Shown: positions 7,956-17,656, numbered from the stretch's first letter. The stretch: DNA of 64,000 bases from Verrucomicrobiia bacterium (GCA_019634635.1 JAHCBB010000002.1:1-64000); one strand, 5' to 3'. Numbers and translations are program-made. The notes: generated by a model not told the origin, from the sequence alone.

Positions 7956-8380
7956 CACGAGAAGGGAAGAGTTCACATTGGGAGTCGAATGACGCCTGGG
8001 CTCTGTCAAGCGCATTCCGGATTTCGTCGCGACTTGTTGAATTGTTCCACGACGCCTCGCGCATGCCAGCGCGGGGCGGCTCCCTCAGCGTTGGCTGTTG
8101 CCTGTGGTGTGCAGGCAGGGATCTTGCTGGTCATTCGCGGTGATTTTGGCGTCGTGGGACGTGCGGCGACCTCCAGCGTCTGGAGGGACCGTCCGGAGCC
8201 TTTGCCCCCGAGGGGCATTGTGTTCGCGGCGGGGTCGCATCCCCTCCCGCGTTACGTGTTCACGCAGGCGGCGCAGGCTTTGAGTTAACCGAGCCCCCCG
8301 TGACCGGTCCCTCGGTCACCCTCCCCGGCGGCACGCCTTCAATTCCGTGACAGGCGGATGCTGCCGTTCCATGGGTCGCG
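7956..8380. other. Intergenic region with palindromes, no gene seen
   Basis: Non-coding space between the pseudopilin start and the GH20-like gene stop. It holds three compact hairpins: CCTCCAG-CGT-CTGGAGG at 8170-8186, TGCCCC-CGA-GGGGCA at 8203-8217, and the one listed at 8300-8319. The first two look like repeat-type palindromes. Open frames across the region give no recognisable protein. Confidence 0.45.
8300..8319 (-). terminator. Hairpin downstream of GH20-like gene
   Basis: GTGACCG-GTCCCT-CGGTCAC is a perfect 7-base stem 62 bases past the stop of the GH20-like gene. There is no clear U-run on the minus strand, so it could be an attenuating or 3'-protective hairpin rather than a true intrinsic terminator. 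Confidence 0.35.
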
Positions 8381-9520
8381 TTATCGGAATTGGGCCACTT
8401 CCTCGAACATCCGCACAAAGCACGCGGACTCCGTCCTGCCGGCACCAGAGCCGGGCGAGGCCGGCGCATGGGTGCGGCTGTTGAACTGGTTGAGGAATCC
8501 TCCGGATCCCGACCAGATGGTCTGCGCCACTCCCCGGAGATGAGACCGCATCTCCGGCGTGGACACCTCCCGGAACCGCACCATGTCCCGAACCTGGGCG
8601 GCGGCGGCATCCGGATTCCTCCAGGAACAGCTCACCACATCGAGCCCCTTCATGGCGAAATACACCGGCGTCGGGTCGGCGCGCTCGTAATGCCAGTCGC
8701 AGATGACCACGTCCTTGGGAATCAGATCCACCGCGGCATGGGTGTCGTTGAGGCTCGCCTCCCATTCACCCAGCCCGGTGAGCTGGCCATCCAGCAACCG
8801 GTCGCCCCACAGCCAGAGCTGCCGCCTAGACCCCCGGAGGTGGTCGCGAATGGCCCGGACTTCGTCGGCAAAGAGTTCCGCCTTGTTGCGTCCCCGGCAG
8901 CGCGGGCATTGGTCCTCGCCGATGTAGAACACCTCGTCGAGCCCGGCGTGGAAGGCGTCGCTCCCGAAGGCATCGCAAACCTCGTCCACCAGCGGAAACA
9001 CCACCTCGTGCACCTGCGGATGCCGCGGGCAGTAGCTCTTGCAGTAGAGCCGGTCGGGATTGGGCCACACGTACGTTTCGGGAAGCTTCACCAGCGGCGT
9101 CTCGTCCAACTCGGGATGCACCCGCAGCAGCGTTCCGCAGCGCGACTGCCAGGACTGGTGTCCCAGCAGGTTGACCAGGGGAATGATGCGGATCCCGTGC
9201 GTGCGGCAGGCGGCGGCGATCTGTTGCGCCTGCTCCCTGGAAAGCCCGTCGGGATCCGCCATCTCCGGGCGGCTGGTGAACTGGAATCCGTAGTCCACCC
9301 GCAGGATCAGCGTGTTGACCGAGCGCGGTGCCAGTTCCTCCTCGATGAACCGGTTGAAGTCGCCGATGCGAGTGCCCGAAGGCGCGGCGATGCAGAAGCC
9401 GCGGACCGGCAGTTTGGCATCCAGGGCCGATTCCTCCGCAGCCATTCCGGAAAACACCGTGGAAAGCACCGCCATCCACAGCACCCAGCCCGGCCTCATC
9501 GCCCATGACGTGTTCTTCAT
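8381..9520 (-). CDS. Secreted glycoside hydrolase family 20-like protein
   Basis: A protein of about 379 residues with a signal peptide from the chosen ATG (MKNTSWAMRPGWVLWMAVL). Upstream in-frame sequence is low quality and includes a simple repeat, so it was excluded. The body is a TIM-barrel like GH20 beta-N-acetylhexosaminidases: IIPLVNLLGHQSWQSR is the substrate-pocket strand, and FHAGLDEVFYIGEDQCPRC near residue 190 carries the Asp-Glu pair expected for catalysis. A Cys pair (CPRC) follows. It lacks the usual GH20 N-terminal domain. Substrate is unknown; N-acetylhexosaminides are the family expectation. Confidence 0.7.
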   Translation of the reverse strand: MKNTSWAMRPGWVLWMAVLSTVFSGMAAEESALDAKLPVRGFCIAAPSGTRIGDFNRFIEEELAPRSVNTLILRVDYGFQFTSRPEMADPDGLSREQAQQIAAACRTHGIRIIPLVNLLGHQSWQSRCGTLLRVHPELDETPLVKLPETYVWPNPDRLYCKSYCPRHPQVHEVVFPLVDEVCDAFGSDAFHAGLDEVFYIGEDQCPRCRGRNKAELFADEVRAIRDHLRGSRRQLWLWGDRLLDGQLTGLGEWEASLNDTHAAVDLIPKDVVICDWHYERADPTPVYFAMKGLDVVSCSWRNPDAAAAQVRDMVRFREVSTPEMRSHLRGVAQTIWSGSGGFLNQFNSRTHAPASPGSGAGRTESACFVRMFEEVAQFR

Positions 9521-9583
9521 GCGGAGAGCCTCGCCAAGGAGTCCCCGGTTCGTCCACGGTCCCGTTGCTTTCCCGTCCGGCCT

Positions 9584-9603
9584 GGGATGGGATGGGATGG
9601 GAT
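9584..9603. repeat. GGGAT tandem repeat (four copies)
   Basis: Four perfect GGGAT units upstream of the GH20-like gene. Such tracts can change length by slippage and could affect expression of that gene. Confidence 0.75.
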
Positions 9604-9710
9604 GATGGCGATGAGGGACGGGGAATTGTTGCGGGCCTGTGCGCTCTCGCCCAACTCCAGCCCGAAGCGACTCCCTCAAAATGAGAACTGTACTTGAGGC
9701 AACCCCGTTC

Positions 9711-9740
9711 TTGACCGGGGTTCCCGGGCGTTCCTAGAGT
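9711..9740 (+). promoter_or_regulatory. Predicted trigger factor promoter
   Basis: TTGACC (9711-9716) and TAGAGT (9735-9740) are spaced by 18 bases and lie about 46 bases before the tig ATG. This fits a housekeeping sigma-70 promoter. No strong Shine-Dalgarno sequence precedes the start, as is common in this group. Confidence 0.4.
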
Positions 9741-9786
9741 CCAAGTTCTTTGCTGTCGGCGGTCCAAAGGATCCCCGCGGTCGTCC

Positions 9787-11124
9787 ATGTCTGTCGAAAA
9801 AATCAAATCCGTGAACGTTTCCGTTGAGAATCTGGGTTCCTGCAAAAAGTTGCTCCGTGTCGAGGTGCCCGTCGAGAAGGTCATGCAGGTGTTCGAGGAC
9901 ATCACCCGGCAGGTCTCCCGCATGGCCCAGCTGCCGGGATTTCGCCCGGGCAAGGCGCCGGCCCACCTGGTGGCCAGGAATTTTGAGTCGCGGATTCGCG
10001 AGGACACCCGCCGCCGGCTCTTCGACGAGAGCTTCAAGGAAGCGACCAAGGAGCAGAACCTGCGCGTGGTCACCACCCTCAACGTCGAGGAACAGTCGTT
10101 CGGACGCGGGCAACCCTTCGGCTACACGGTCACGCTGGAGCACGCGCCGGAGTTTGAACTGCCGGAGTACAAGGGCCTGTCCGTCCGCCGCGAGGTGGCC
10201 GCCGTCACCGACGCCGACGTGGAACGCGCCCTGGAGACGTTGCGCGAGCAGCAGGTGCGGTACAATGAGGTGGCCCGCCCCGCACAGTCGGGGGATGTCG
10301 TCGTGGTGAATTACGCCGGCACCTGCGATGGCAAGCCGCTCACCGAGTTCAATTCGACGGCCAGGGGTCTCACCGAGAAGAAGGACACCTGGATGCTGAT
10401 TTCAGACTCGTTCTTCATTCCCGGGTTTACGGTCCAGCTGATCGGCACCGTTGCCGGTGACCGGCGCGAGGTCCGGGTGACCTTTCCGCCGGATTTCGTC
10501 ATCGCCGAGCTGGTGGGCCGGGAGGGCGTTTACGACGTCACGGTCAACAGCGTCCGGGAAAAGGAACTGCCGGCGCTGGACGACGAGTTTGCCAGGGCCC
10601 TCGGGGCTCCGGACTTCGCGCAATTGCGGCACGGCGTGCAGCGGGACCTTGAGAACGAGGCGCGGTTCCGGGCGAAGCAGGCGGTCCGTGACGAAGTTCT
10701 CACGCAGTTGGTGGAACCGCTGACCTTTGAACTGCCCGAGAGCCTCGTGTCCACACAAACGCGTCAGCTGGTCTACAACATCGTCAACGAGAACCAGCGG
10801 CGGGGCGTACCGAAGGAGGCCATCGAGGAGAAGAAGAACGAGATCTTCCGGAACGCGCAGATCTCCGCCCAGGGCAGGGTCAAGGCGGCATTCGTGCTGG
10901 GCCGCATCGCCGAACTTGAAAAGATCAAGGTTTCCCGTGAGGAACTCGGGCAGCGGATTGCCCGGCTGGCGGAGCAGAATGAGACGACCCCGGAGAAGAT
11001 GGTGAAGATCCTCGAGGAACGTAACGGGCTGCCGGATCTTCATCAGGAGATCCTCACCGGCAAGGTGCTCGACTTCCTGGAGTTGAACGCCCGGGCGGTT
11101 GAACCGGCCCCGCCGGCCTCCTGA
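9787..11124 (+). CDS. tig: Trigger factor, ribosome-associated chaperone
   Basis: A 445-residue trigger factor that binds the ribosomal exit tunnel and shields nascent chains. The N-terminal ribosome-binding domain has the signature GFRPGKAP near residue 52. A peptidyl-prolyl isomerase (FKBP-like) domain spans about 155-245 (GDVVVVNYAG, VTFPPDF). The helical C-terminal chaperone arms follow (FELPESLVSTQTRQLVYNIV). Length is normal. In most bacteria tig is followed by clpP and clpX; here the next gene is an unrelated PSD1 protein 160 bases away, so that linkage is lost. The start has MSVEKIKSVNVSVENLGSC, a natural N-terminus. Confidence 0.95.
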   Translation: MSVEKIKSVNVSVENLGSCKKLLRVEVPVEKVMQVFEDITRQVSRMAQLPGFRPGKAPAHLVARNFESRIREDTRRRLFDESFKEATKEQNLRVVTTLNVEEQSFGRGQPFGYTVTLEHAPEFELPEYKGLSVRREVAAVTDADVERALETLREQQVRYNEVARPAQSGDVVVVNYAGTCDGKPLTEFNSTARGLTEKKDTWMLISDSFFIPGFTVQLIGTVAGDRREVRVTFPPDFVIAELVGREGVYDVTVNSVREKELPALDDEFARALGAPDFAQLRHGVQRDLENEARFRAKQAVRDEVLTQLVEPLTFELPESLVSTQTRQLVYNIVNENQRRGVPKEAIEEKKNEIFRNAQISAQGRVKAAFVLGRIAELEKIKVSREELGQRIARLAEQNETTPEKMVKILEERNGLPDLHQEILTGKVLDFLELNARAVEPAPPAS

Positions 11125-11283
11125 CCGGGACCATCGCTCCACGGGTTCGAAGACCCGGCGCCGTTGAGACGTCCCATCCGCGCCGGGGCCGCGGTCATCC
11201 AGTTGACGTGGCAACCGGTGTTTGAGAGTTGGCTGTGACCGGGGTATTCTTCCCGGGCAGGCACGCTCCGCCATCACGTCGTC

Positions 11284-14200
11284 ATGATCCGCTCACTCCC
11301 CCTCCGGATGGCCTTCGTCGCCGCGATTGGAACGGCCGGGCTCTTCGGAGTCCCCGCGAATGCGGCCGGCGGGTCTGACCCCGTGGAGTTCAACCGGGAC
11401 ATCCGGCGAATCCTCTCCGAAAATTGTTTCCAGTGTCACGGACCCGACGCCGCGCAGACGGGCGGACGCCGGGCGCTACGCCTGGACCTGCCGGAAGCCG
11501 CCCTGGCCCGCAAGGGGGATCGGGCTGCCATTGTCCCGGGCAATCCTGGAGCCAGCGAAATGCTCCGCCGGATCCGGTCCGCAGATCCGGACGACCGGAT
11601 GCCGCCGCCCGAGTCCGGAAAAATTCTGGAGCCTGCCGAGGTGGCCCTGATCGAACAGTGGATCCGGGAGGGCGCGGTCTATTCCGCCCACTGGTCGTAC
11701 GTTCCCCCAAGGCGCCCGGTTCCCCCGCCGGTCGGGGCGGCCGGATGGGTGCGAAATCCCGTGGACCGCTTCATTCTTGCCAGAATGGAGCGGGAAGGGT
11801 TTGCCCCTGCGCCCGAGGCGGATGCCCTCACGTTGGTGCGTCGCGCCGCGCTCGATCTGACCGGGCTGCCGCCGACGCTGGATGAGGTGGACCTGGTGGT
11901 CGCGGACCACGAACCGGAGGCCTACGAACGCTGGGTGGACCGGTTGTTGAAGAAGGAGGCCTATGGGGAGCACTGGGCGCGCCTCTGGCTGGACCTGGCG
12001 CGGTACGCGGATTCCAGCGGGTATGCCGATGATCCCCCGAGGACCATCTGGGCGTTCCGGGACTACGTGATCCGCTCGTTCAACGCCAACAAGCCCTTCG
12101 ACCAGTTCACCCTGGAGCAACTCGCCGGCGATCTGTTGCCGGATGCCGGAGACGAGGAGTTCATCGCGACCGCCTTCCACCGCAACACGCTGACCAACAA
12201 CGAAGGCGGCACCAACGACGAGGAGTATCGCAACGTCGCCGTTGTGGACCGGGTCAACACCACCATGGCCGTGTGGATGGGCACCACCATGGCCTGCGCC
12301 CAATGCCACAACCACAAGTACGATCCCGTGACTCAGGAGGAGTACTTCCGGCTGTTCGCCATTCTGAACAACACCGAGGATGCCGACCGCGGCGACGAGA
12401 GCCCGGTGCACCCCCTGTTCACGCCGGAGCAGCAACAGCAGCGCCAGGCCTGGGAGGCGGAGATCGCGTCCATCGAGCGCGAGTTGACCACCCGGACCCC
12501 TGAACTGGACCGCGACCAGGCTGCCTGGGAGGGGCAGTTCGAGTCTCCGATTTCCTGGGAGCCGTTGCGGCCGGAGCGCGTCGTGAGCGAGGCCGGAGCC
12601 CTCGTCACGCTGGAGGAGGAGGGCACAGCCAGGTTCGCCCGCGGGGGAACGAAGGACACGTACACCCTGGAGTTCCCGTCATCCGAGGGCGGGCCGATCA
12701 CCGGGATTCGTCTGCATGTCCTGCCTGACCCCGGACCTCCCGGCCAGGGTGTCGGCCATGCGGGCGGCAACTTCGTGTTGAGCCGCGTTCAGGCCGCGGT
12801 GGCGTCCGCGATCTCCAACCCGGCCAGCGGCCGCTTCCTGCGCATTGAGCTGCCCGGCCGCGACCGCATTCTTTCCCTTGCCGAGGTGCAGGTATTTTCC
12901 GGAACCGACAACGTGGCGCCCGGCGGCCAGGCCCGGCAGAGCAGCACCGCCTTCGATGGCCCGGCCCGCCTGGCCATTGACGGCAACACCGACGGCAATT
13001 TCGGCGGCGCGCGATCCACGACGCATACCGAGACGAGCGCGGATCCCTGGTGGGAGGTGGACCTGACCACCGGGCGCATGGTGGACCGTGTGGTGGTCTG
13101 GAACCGGTCCGACGGGTTTTCCGACCGGCTGGCGGGGTTTCGGGTGCTGCTGCTTGATGAACACCGGCAGACGGTCTGGGAGTCCACCGAAACGGCTGCG
13201 CCGGAACCGCAGGTGGTGCTGCATCCCAACGAGACCGTGCGTCAGATCCTGTTTCAGGCGGCGGCGGCCGACTACTCCGAAGACGGGTTTGATGCCGGGT
13301 TGGTGGTCAACAATCCGGATCCTGCGGTGCGCGGCTGGGCCGTGGCTCCGCGGTTGGGGGAGCCTCACTGGCTGCACCTGGTCCCGGCGGCACCGGTGAT
13401 CGTCGGTCCCGGATCCAAATGGGTGCTACGGCTGGAGCACCAGTCCCGCGTGGATCACGCGACGCTGGCCGGGATCCGGCTGGAGCGCACCTCGGACGAC
13501 CGGTCCCTGGCATTTGCCCGGACGCCGCCGGCGGTCTTTGCGGCCTTGAAGGTTCCTTCAGAATCCCGGACCGCGGAACAACGCGAGGCCATCGGACGCC
13601 ATTTCCTCTCGATCGCCCCCGCACTCGAGGACCGGCGGTTGCAATTGGCGGAACGACGGCGGCAGTTGGCGGCACTCAAGCCGTATACGACCGTCCCGAT
13701 CTTTCGCGAGCTCCGGGGTGAACAGCGACGAAGCACCCGGTTGCAGCGGCGCGGCAACTTTCTCGACCTTGGTCCCGAGGTCGTTGCCGCGTTGCCGTCT
13801 GCTTGGGCCCCTGAAACAGGCACGAACGCGGTGGACCGTCTCACGCTGGCCCGCTGGCTTGTGGACGCCGGCAATCCCCTGACGGCCCGTGTCGTCGCCA
13901 ACCGCCTCTGGGAGGCGGTGTTCGGGCTCGGGCTGGTCCGGACCAGCGAGGAGTTTGGATCGCAGGGCGAACCGCCCTCGCATCCGGAGCTGCTGGACTG
14001 GCTGGCCGTGGAACTGATGGAGACCGGCTGGGATCTCAAGCAGATGCTGCGATTGCTCGTGACCTCGGCGACCTACCGGCAGTCTTCACGGGTGACGCCG
14101 GAGCTCGAAGCGCGGGATCCCGACAACCGGCTGCTGGCCCGCGGGCCGCGGAACCGGCTCTCCGCTGAAATGATCCGGGACCAGGCCCTGGCGGTGGGTG

Positions 14201-14772
14201 GTCTGCTCAGCCCCCGGATGTACGGGCCGCCCGTCAAACCGCCGCAACCCCGGCTGGGGCTGAGCGCAGCGTTTGGCAGCGGCACCGACTGGGAGCCCAG
14301 CATGGGCGAGGACCGGTATCGTCGGGCACTCTACACCACCTGGCGGCGGTCGAATCCGTACCCGTCCATGGCCACCTTTGACGCCCCGAACCGGGAGGTC
14401 TGCCTCGTGCGCCGCGAACGGTCGAACACCCCGCTGCAGGCCCTCGTGACGCTCAATGACCCGGTGTACCTGGAGGCGGCCCAGGCATTGGCCCGGCGGA
14501 TGGCCTCGGCCGGCGGGTCGGCAGCGGACAAGGCCCGGCATGGGTTCCAGCTTTGTCTGGCCCGGCCACCGGGCGACGGGGAGCTTGCCGGCCTGCTCGC
14601 GCTTCATGAGCGCACTCGGGAGCGGTTCGAATCGGCTCCGGACCAGGCGAAGACTCTGGCCACCCGCCCGCTCGGTGACGCCCCGGAGGGCGCGGACCTT
14701 GCCGACCTCGCGGCGTGGACCGTCGTGGGCAATGTGCTGTTGAACCTCGACGAAACGCTGATGCCCCGCTGA
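11284..14772 (+). CDS. PSD1/planctomycete cytochrome c domain protein with discoidin-like domain
   Basis: A 1162-residue exported protein of the PSCyt1-DUF1549-DUF1553 type, characteristic of the PVC group. Order: signal peptide (1-28), a heme c-binding segment with CFQCH near residue 50, DUF1549 from about 155 to 370 (NPVDRFILARMEREGF; a second CAQCH near 338), a coil rich in Gln/Glu, and a discoidin/F5-8 type C-like carbohydrate-binding region about 520-650 (AIDGNTDG, WWEVDL). The DUF1553 domain runs from about 855 to the end. It is followed 26 bases later by a DUF1501 gene, the standard partner. The pair is thought to act in periplasmic polysaccharide breakdown or electron transfer, but no activity is proven. 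Confidence 0.92.
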   Translation: MIRSLPLRMAFVAAIGTAGLFGVPANAAGGSDPVEFNRDIRRILSENCFQCHGPDAAQTGGRRALRLDLPEAALARKGDRAAIVPGNPGASEMLRRIRSADPDDRMPPPESGKILEPAEVALIEQWIREGAVYSAHWSYVPPRRPVPPPVGAAGWVRNPVDRFILARMEREGFAPAPEADALTLVRRAALDLTGLPPTLDEVDLVVADHEPEAYERWVDRLLKKEAYGEHWARLWLDLARYADSSGYADDPPRTIWAFRDYVIRSFNANKPFDQFTLEQLAGDLLPDAGDEEFIATAFHRNTLTNNEGGTNDEEYRNVAVVDRVNTTMAVWMGTTMACAQCHNHKYDPVTQEEYFRLFAILNNTEDADRGDESPVHPLFTPEQQQQRQAWEAEIASIERELTTRTPELDRDQAAWEGQFESPISWEPLRPERVVSEAGALVTLEEEGTARFARGGTKDTYTLEFPSSEGGPITGIRLHVLPDPGPPGQGVGHAGGNFVLSRVQAAVASAISNPASGRFLRIELPGRDRILSLAEVQVFSGTDNVAPGGQARQSSTAFDGPARLAIDGNTDGNFGGARSTTHTETSADPWWEVDLTTGRMVDRVVVWNRSDGFSDRLAGFRVLLLDEHRQTVWESTETAAPEPQVVLHPNETVRQILFQAAAADYSEDGFDAGLVVNNPDPAVRGWAVAPRLGEPHWLHLVPAAPVIVGPGSKWVLRLEHQSRVDHATLAGIRLERTSDDRSLAFARTPPAVFAALKVPSESRTAEQREAIGRHFLSIAPALEDRRLQLAERRRQLAALKPYTTVPIFRELRGEQRRSTRLQRRGNFLDLGPEVVAALPSAWAPETGTNAVDRLTLARWLVDAGNPLTARVVANRLWEAVFGLGLVRTSEEFGSQGEPPSHPELLDWLAVELMETGWDLKQMLRLLVTSATYRQSSRVTPELEARDPDNRLLARGPRNRLSAEMIRDQALAVGGLLSPRMYGPPVKPPQPRLGLSAAFGSGTDWEPSMGEDRYRRALYTTWRRSNPYPSMATFDAPNREVCLVRRERSNTPLQALVTLNDPVYLEAAQALARRMASAGGSAADKARHGFQLCLARPPGDGELAGLLALHERTRERFESAPDQAKTLATRPLGDAPEGADLADLAAWTVVGNVLLNLDETLMPR

Positions 14773-14798
14773 CTTCGGCCGTGCGGGGTCCAACGATC

Positions 14799-16259
14799 AT
14801 GAATCCGAAACTCGAACGACTCCAAGCCCTCACCCGGCGCCACTTCCTCGGCCGTTCAGCCCACGGACTCGGGGCCCTGGCCCTGGGGTCGCTGCTCCGT
14901 CAACATCTCCCCGCAGCGCCAGCCGCCGGTGCCATCCCCGCCGACCTCCTGACCTCGCGGGCACCCCAGCATGCCGCCCGTGCCCGCCGGGTGATCTACC
15001 TGCACCTCACCGGCTCCCCGCCGCACCTGGACCTGTTTGACTACAAGCCGGAGCTGGTGAAGCGCGACGGACAGGATTGTCCGGACGCCTTCCTCAAGGG
15101 CCGGCGGTTCGCCTTCACCTCGGGCACACCCAAATTGCTGGGAACCCCGCGAACCTTCACACGGCACGGTCACGGGGGCGTGTGGCTTTCGGACGCCATC
15201 CCGCATCTGCACCGGGTTGCGGACGATCTGTGCGTCATCAACTCCATGAACACCGACCAGTTCAACCACGCCCCGGCGGAACTGCTCGTGTACACCGGGT
15301 CTCCGCGGCCCGGCCGCCCGTCCATTGGCGCGTGGGTGACCTACGGCCTCGGGACCGAAAACCAGAATCTTCCCGGCTTCGTGGTGCTGATCTCCAGCGG
15401 GGTCCAGCCCAACGGGGGCAGGAATTCCTTCGGCAGCGGCTTCCTGCCCTCGGTGTATCAGGGCGTGCAGTGCCGTTCGAAGGGGGAGCCCGTGCTGTTT
15501 GCTTCCGATCCCGAAGGCATGGACCGCGATCTGCGCCGGGACAGTCTCGACACCCTCCGCGATCTCAACGAGATCCAGTCACGGGAGCTGGGGCATCCGG
15601 AAACGCGCACGCGGATCGCCCAGTATGAACTGGCGTTTCGCATGCAGATGTCGGTGCCGGAGGTGATGGACATCGCCCGTGAAAGTCCGGCGACGCTTGA
15701 GGCCTACGGGGCCCGGCCCGGGGAGGCCACCTTCGCGAACAACTGTCTGCTCGCCCGACGGCTCGTCGAGCAGGGCGTCCGTTACGTCCAGCTTTTTGAC
15801 TGGGGCTGGGACTTCCACGGCACAGGACCGGGGGAGGACATCCGGGATGGCCTTACCGCCAAGTGTGCCACGATGGACCGCCCGGTGGCCGCCCTGTTGA
15901 CCGACCTCCGCCAGCGCGGGCTGCTCGACGAGACGCTGGTGGTGTTGGGCGGCGAGTTTGGCCGCACGCCCTTCCGTGAGGGGCGCACGGCCAAGGGCAG
16001 CATTCTTGGCCGCGACCATTACCCGGACTGCTATACCATGGTGCTGGCGGGTGGCGGCGTGCGGGGGGGGATGACGTACGGGGAATCCGACGAGCTCGGG
16101 TTCAGCGTCGCGCGTGACAAGGTCAGTGTGCATGATCTCCAGGCCACCATGCTGCACCTGCTCGGCTTCAACCACGAGCGGCTCACCTTTCGGTTCCAGG
16201 GACGCGATTACCGCCTCACCGACGTCGAGGGAGAGGTCGTGCAGGGAATCCTCTCCTGA
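14799..16259 (+). CDS. DUF1501 (sulfatase-fold) exported protein
   Basis: A 486-residue DUF1501 protein with a Tat-type signal: RRHFLGRSAHGLGALALGSL. The start ATG at 14799 gives a normal leader; an upstream in-frame ATG would overlap the PSD1 gene with non-conserved sequence. DUF1501 proteins have an alkaline phosphatase/sulfatase-like fold; here VIYLHLTGSPPHLDLFDYKP, LGGEFGRTP and KGSILGRDHYPDCYTMVLAG are recognisable. It is co-directional with the PSD1 gene and almost certainly in its operon. Tat export implies folding, probably with cofactor, in the cytoplasm before secretion of both partners to the periplasm. Confidence 0.92.
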   Translation: MNPKLERLQALTRRHFLGRSAHGLGALALGSLLRQHLPAAPAAGAIPADLLTSRAPQHAARARRVIYLHLTGSPPHLDLFDYKPELVKRDGQDCPDAFLKGRRFAFTSGTPKLLGTPRTFTRHGHGGVWLSDAIPHLHRVADDLCVINSMNTDQFNHAPAELLVYTGSPRPGRPSIGAWVTYGLGTENQNLPGFVVLISSGVQPNGGRNSFGSGFLPSVYQGVQCRSKGEPVLFASDPEGMDRDLRRDSLDTLRDLNEIQSRELGHPETRTRIAQYELAFRMQMSVPEVMDIARESPATLEAYGARPGEATFANNCLLARRLVEQGVRYVQLFDWGWDFHGTGPGEDIRDGLTAKCATMDRPVAALLTDLRQRGLLDETLVVLGGEFGRTPFREGRTAKGSILGRDHYPDCYTMVLAGGGVRGGMTYGESDELGFSVARDKVSVHDLQATMLHLLGFNHERLTFRFQGRDYRLTDVEGEVVQGILS

Positions 16260-16281
16260 GGTGCCGATGGTCCATTTCTCC

Positions 16282-16500
16282 ATGGAACCCCTCGGAAAAT
16301 GGCCGATGCTTTCCGGCGCGTCGCTGGTGGTTCTCGGCGCCCTCTTCTGGTGGCTGGGACCTCGGTTGGGCCATGCGATCGGCTGGCTCCCGGGAGATCT
16401 CAGCTGGCGACGGGGCAACGTGTCCATCCACGTCCCCATCGTCACCAGCCTTGTCCTCAGTGTGGTGCTCACCCTGTTGCTCCGCCTGTTCCAGCGATGA
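16282..16500 (+). CDS. DUF2905 small membrane protein
   Basis: A 72-residue protein with two transmembrane helices (SLVVLGALFWWLG and VPIVTSLVLSVVLTLLLRL) separated by the family motif IGWLPGDLSWRRGN. DUF2905 proteins have no known role. The ATG at 16282 matches the family start MEPLGKW; an ATG at 16267 would add five residues. It begins 22 bases after the DUF1501 stop and shares an ATGA overlap with yacG. Confidence 0.88.
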   Translation: MEPLGKWPMLSGASLVVLGALFWWLGPRLGHAIGWLPGDLSWRRGNVSIHVPIVTSLVLSVVLTLLLRLFQR

Positions 16501-16721
16501 GCGACGATTCCGCACTTCGGATTCGGTGCCCCCAATGCCGCCGGCAGGGGACCTGGTTTGCGGGACGCTGGGGCCCGTTTTGCAGTGAACGGTGCCGGTT
16601 GCTGGATTTGGGCCGCTGGTTCGACGAGGAGCAACGGATCTCGCGTGAATTGAGGCCCGGAGATTTTGAGGGATTCGACGAACTGCCCCCCGGACCGGAT
16701 CTGGACCGCAGGGAAGAGTAG
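16497..16721 (+). CDS. yacG: DNA gyrase inhibitor/zinc-binding protein YacG
   Basis: A 74-residue YacG protein. Four cysteines form its zinc site, CPQC and CSERC with about 15 residues between, and the LLDLGRWFDEE tail is a family hallmark. YacG binds GyrB and inhibits gyrase in E. coli. The gene starts in the ATGA overlap with the DUF2905 gene, so translation is probably coupled. Confidence 0.93.
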   Translation: MSDDSALRIRCPQCRRQGTWFAGRWGPFCSERCRLLDLGRWFDEEQRISRELRPGDFEGFDELPPGPDLDRREE

Positions 16722-16852
16722 CCCGACGGCCCGTTTCCTGACGCCCCCGCCGCAACGACCACCGGAATGGACCGCGAACCGGAAGCGGCGTCAGAATGGG
16801 CTGGCGCGATCGTCGGGAGTGCCGGGGCTCCCGGGGTCGGACAGATTCCTCG

Positions 16853-17656
16853 ATGACGATTCCGTATTTTCATGTGGATGCGTTTGCTCGTCGGGCCTTC
16901 TCCGGTAACGCGGCGGGAGTGTGCTGGCTTGCGGAATGGCTTCCGGACGCATTGATGCAGTCCATCGCCGCCGAGAATTCACTTTCGGAGACCGCCTTCA
17001 TGGTGCCCCGCGGTCCGGTGTTTGACCTGCGCTGGTTCACGCCGGCGGTCGAGGTGGATCTTTGCGGACACGCAACCCTTGCGGCGGCGCATGTGCTGTT
17101 CGAGCACCTCGGCTGGCGCGATCCGTGGGTCCGGTTTCAGACCCGGTCGGGGGTGCTGGGCGTTTCGCGGGAGAACGACCGGCTCACACTCGATTTTCCC
17201 GCGCGGCCTGCGACGCCCTGCGAGGCGCCGGAAATGCTGGTCGCAGGACTGGGAGTGCGCCCAATGGTCACCGCCAGGGCGCGCGACTATCTGGCCGTGC
17301 TCACGTCGGAGCAGGCCGTGCGCGCGCTCCGGCCGGACCTGGCGAAACTGGGGCATCTGGACTGCCTGGGGATTATCGCGACCGCACCGGGGGAGGATTG
17401 CGACTTCGTCTCAAGATTCTTCGCCCCGGGCGCCGGGATTTCCGAGGATCCCGTCACCGGCTCGGCCCACTGCACGCTGATCCCGTATTGGTCCCGGCAG
17501 TTGGGACGTCCCAAGCTCCGGGCGCTTCAGGTCTCTTCCCGGGGCGGGGAACTGTTCTGCGAGGATCGTGGAGAACGGGTCGGCATCGGCGGCCACGCGG
17601 TCACCTACGCCCACGGTCTGATTCAAGTGCCGGACCCCGGTCGCTCGGCTGCCTGA
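16853..17656 (+). CDS. PhzF family isomerase/epimerase-like protein
   Basis: A 267-residue PhzF-fold protein, a diaminopimelate epimerase-like two-lobed enzyme. Expected motifs are present: FHVDAFARRAFSGNAAGV at the start, the catalytic-Glu segment AAENSLSETAF near residue 45, CGHATLAAAH near 75, and EDPVTGSAHC near 200. The start MTIPYFHVDAF was chosen over an upstream in-frame ATG that adds non-conserved residues. No phenazine genes are nearby, so it is a stand-alone PhzF paralogue of unknown substrate. Confidence 0.9.
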   Translation: MTIPYFHVDAFARRAFSGNAAGVCWLAEWLPDALMQSIAAENSLSETAFMVPRGPVFDLRWFTPAVEVDLCGHATLAAAHVLFEHLGWRDPWVRFQTRSGVLGVSRENDRLTLDFPARPATPCEAPEMLVAGLGVRPMVTARARDYLAVLTSEQAVRALRPDLAKLGHLDCLGIIATAPGEDCDFVSRFFAPGAGISEDPVTGSAHCTLIPYWSRQLGRPKLRALQVSSRGGELFCEDRGERVGIGGHAVTYAHGLIQVPDPGRSAA

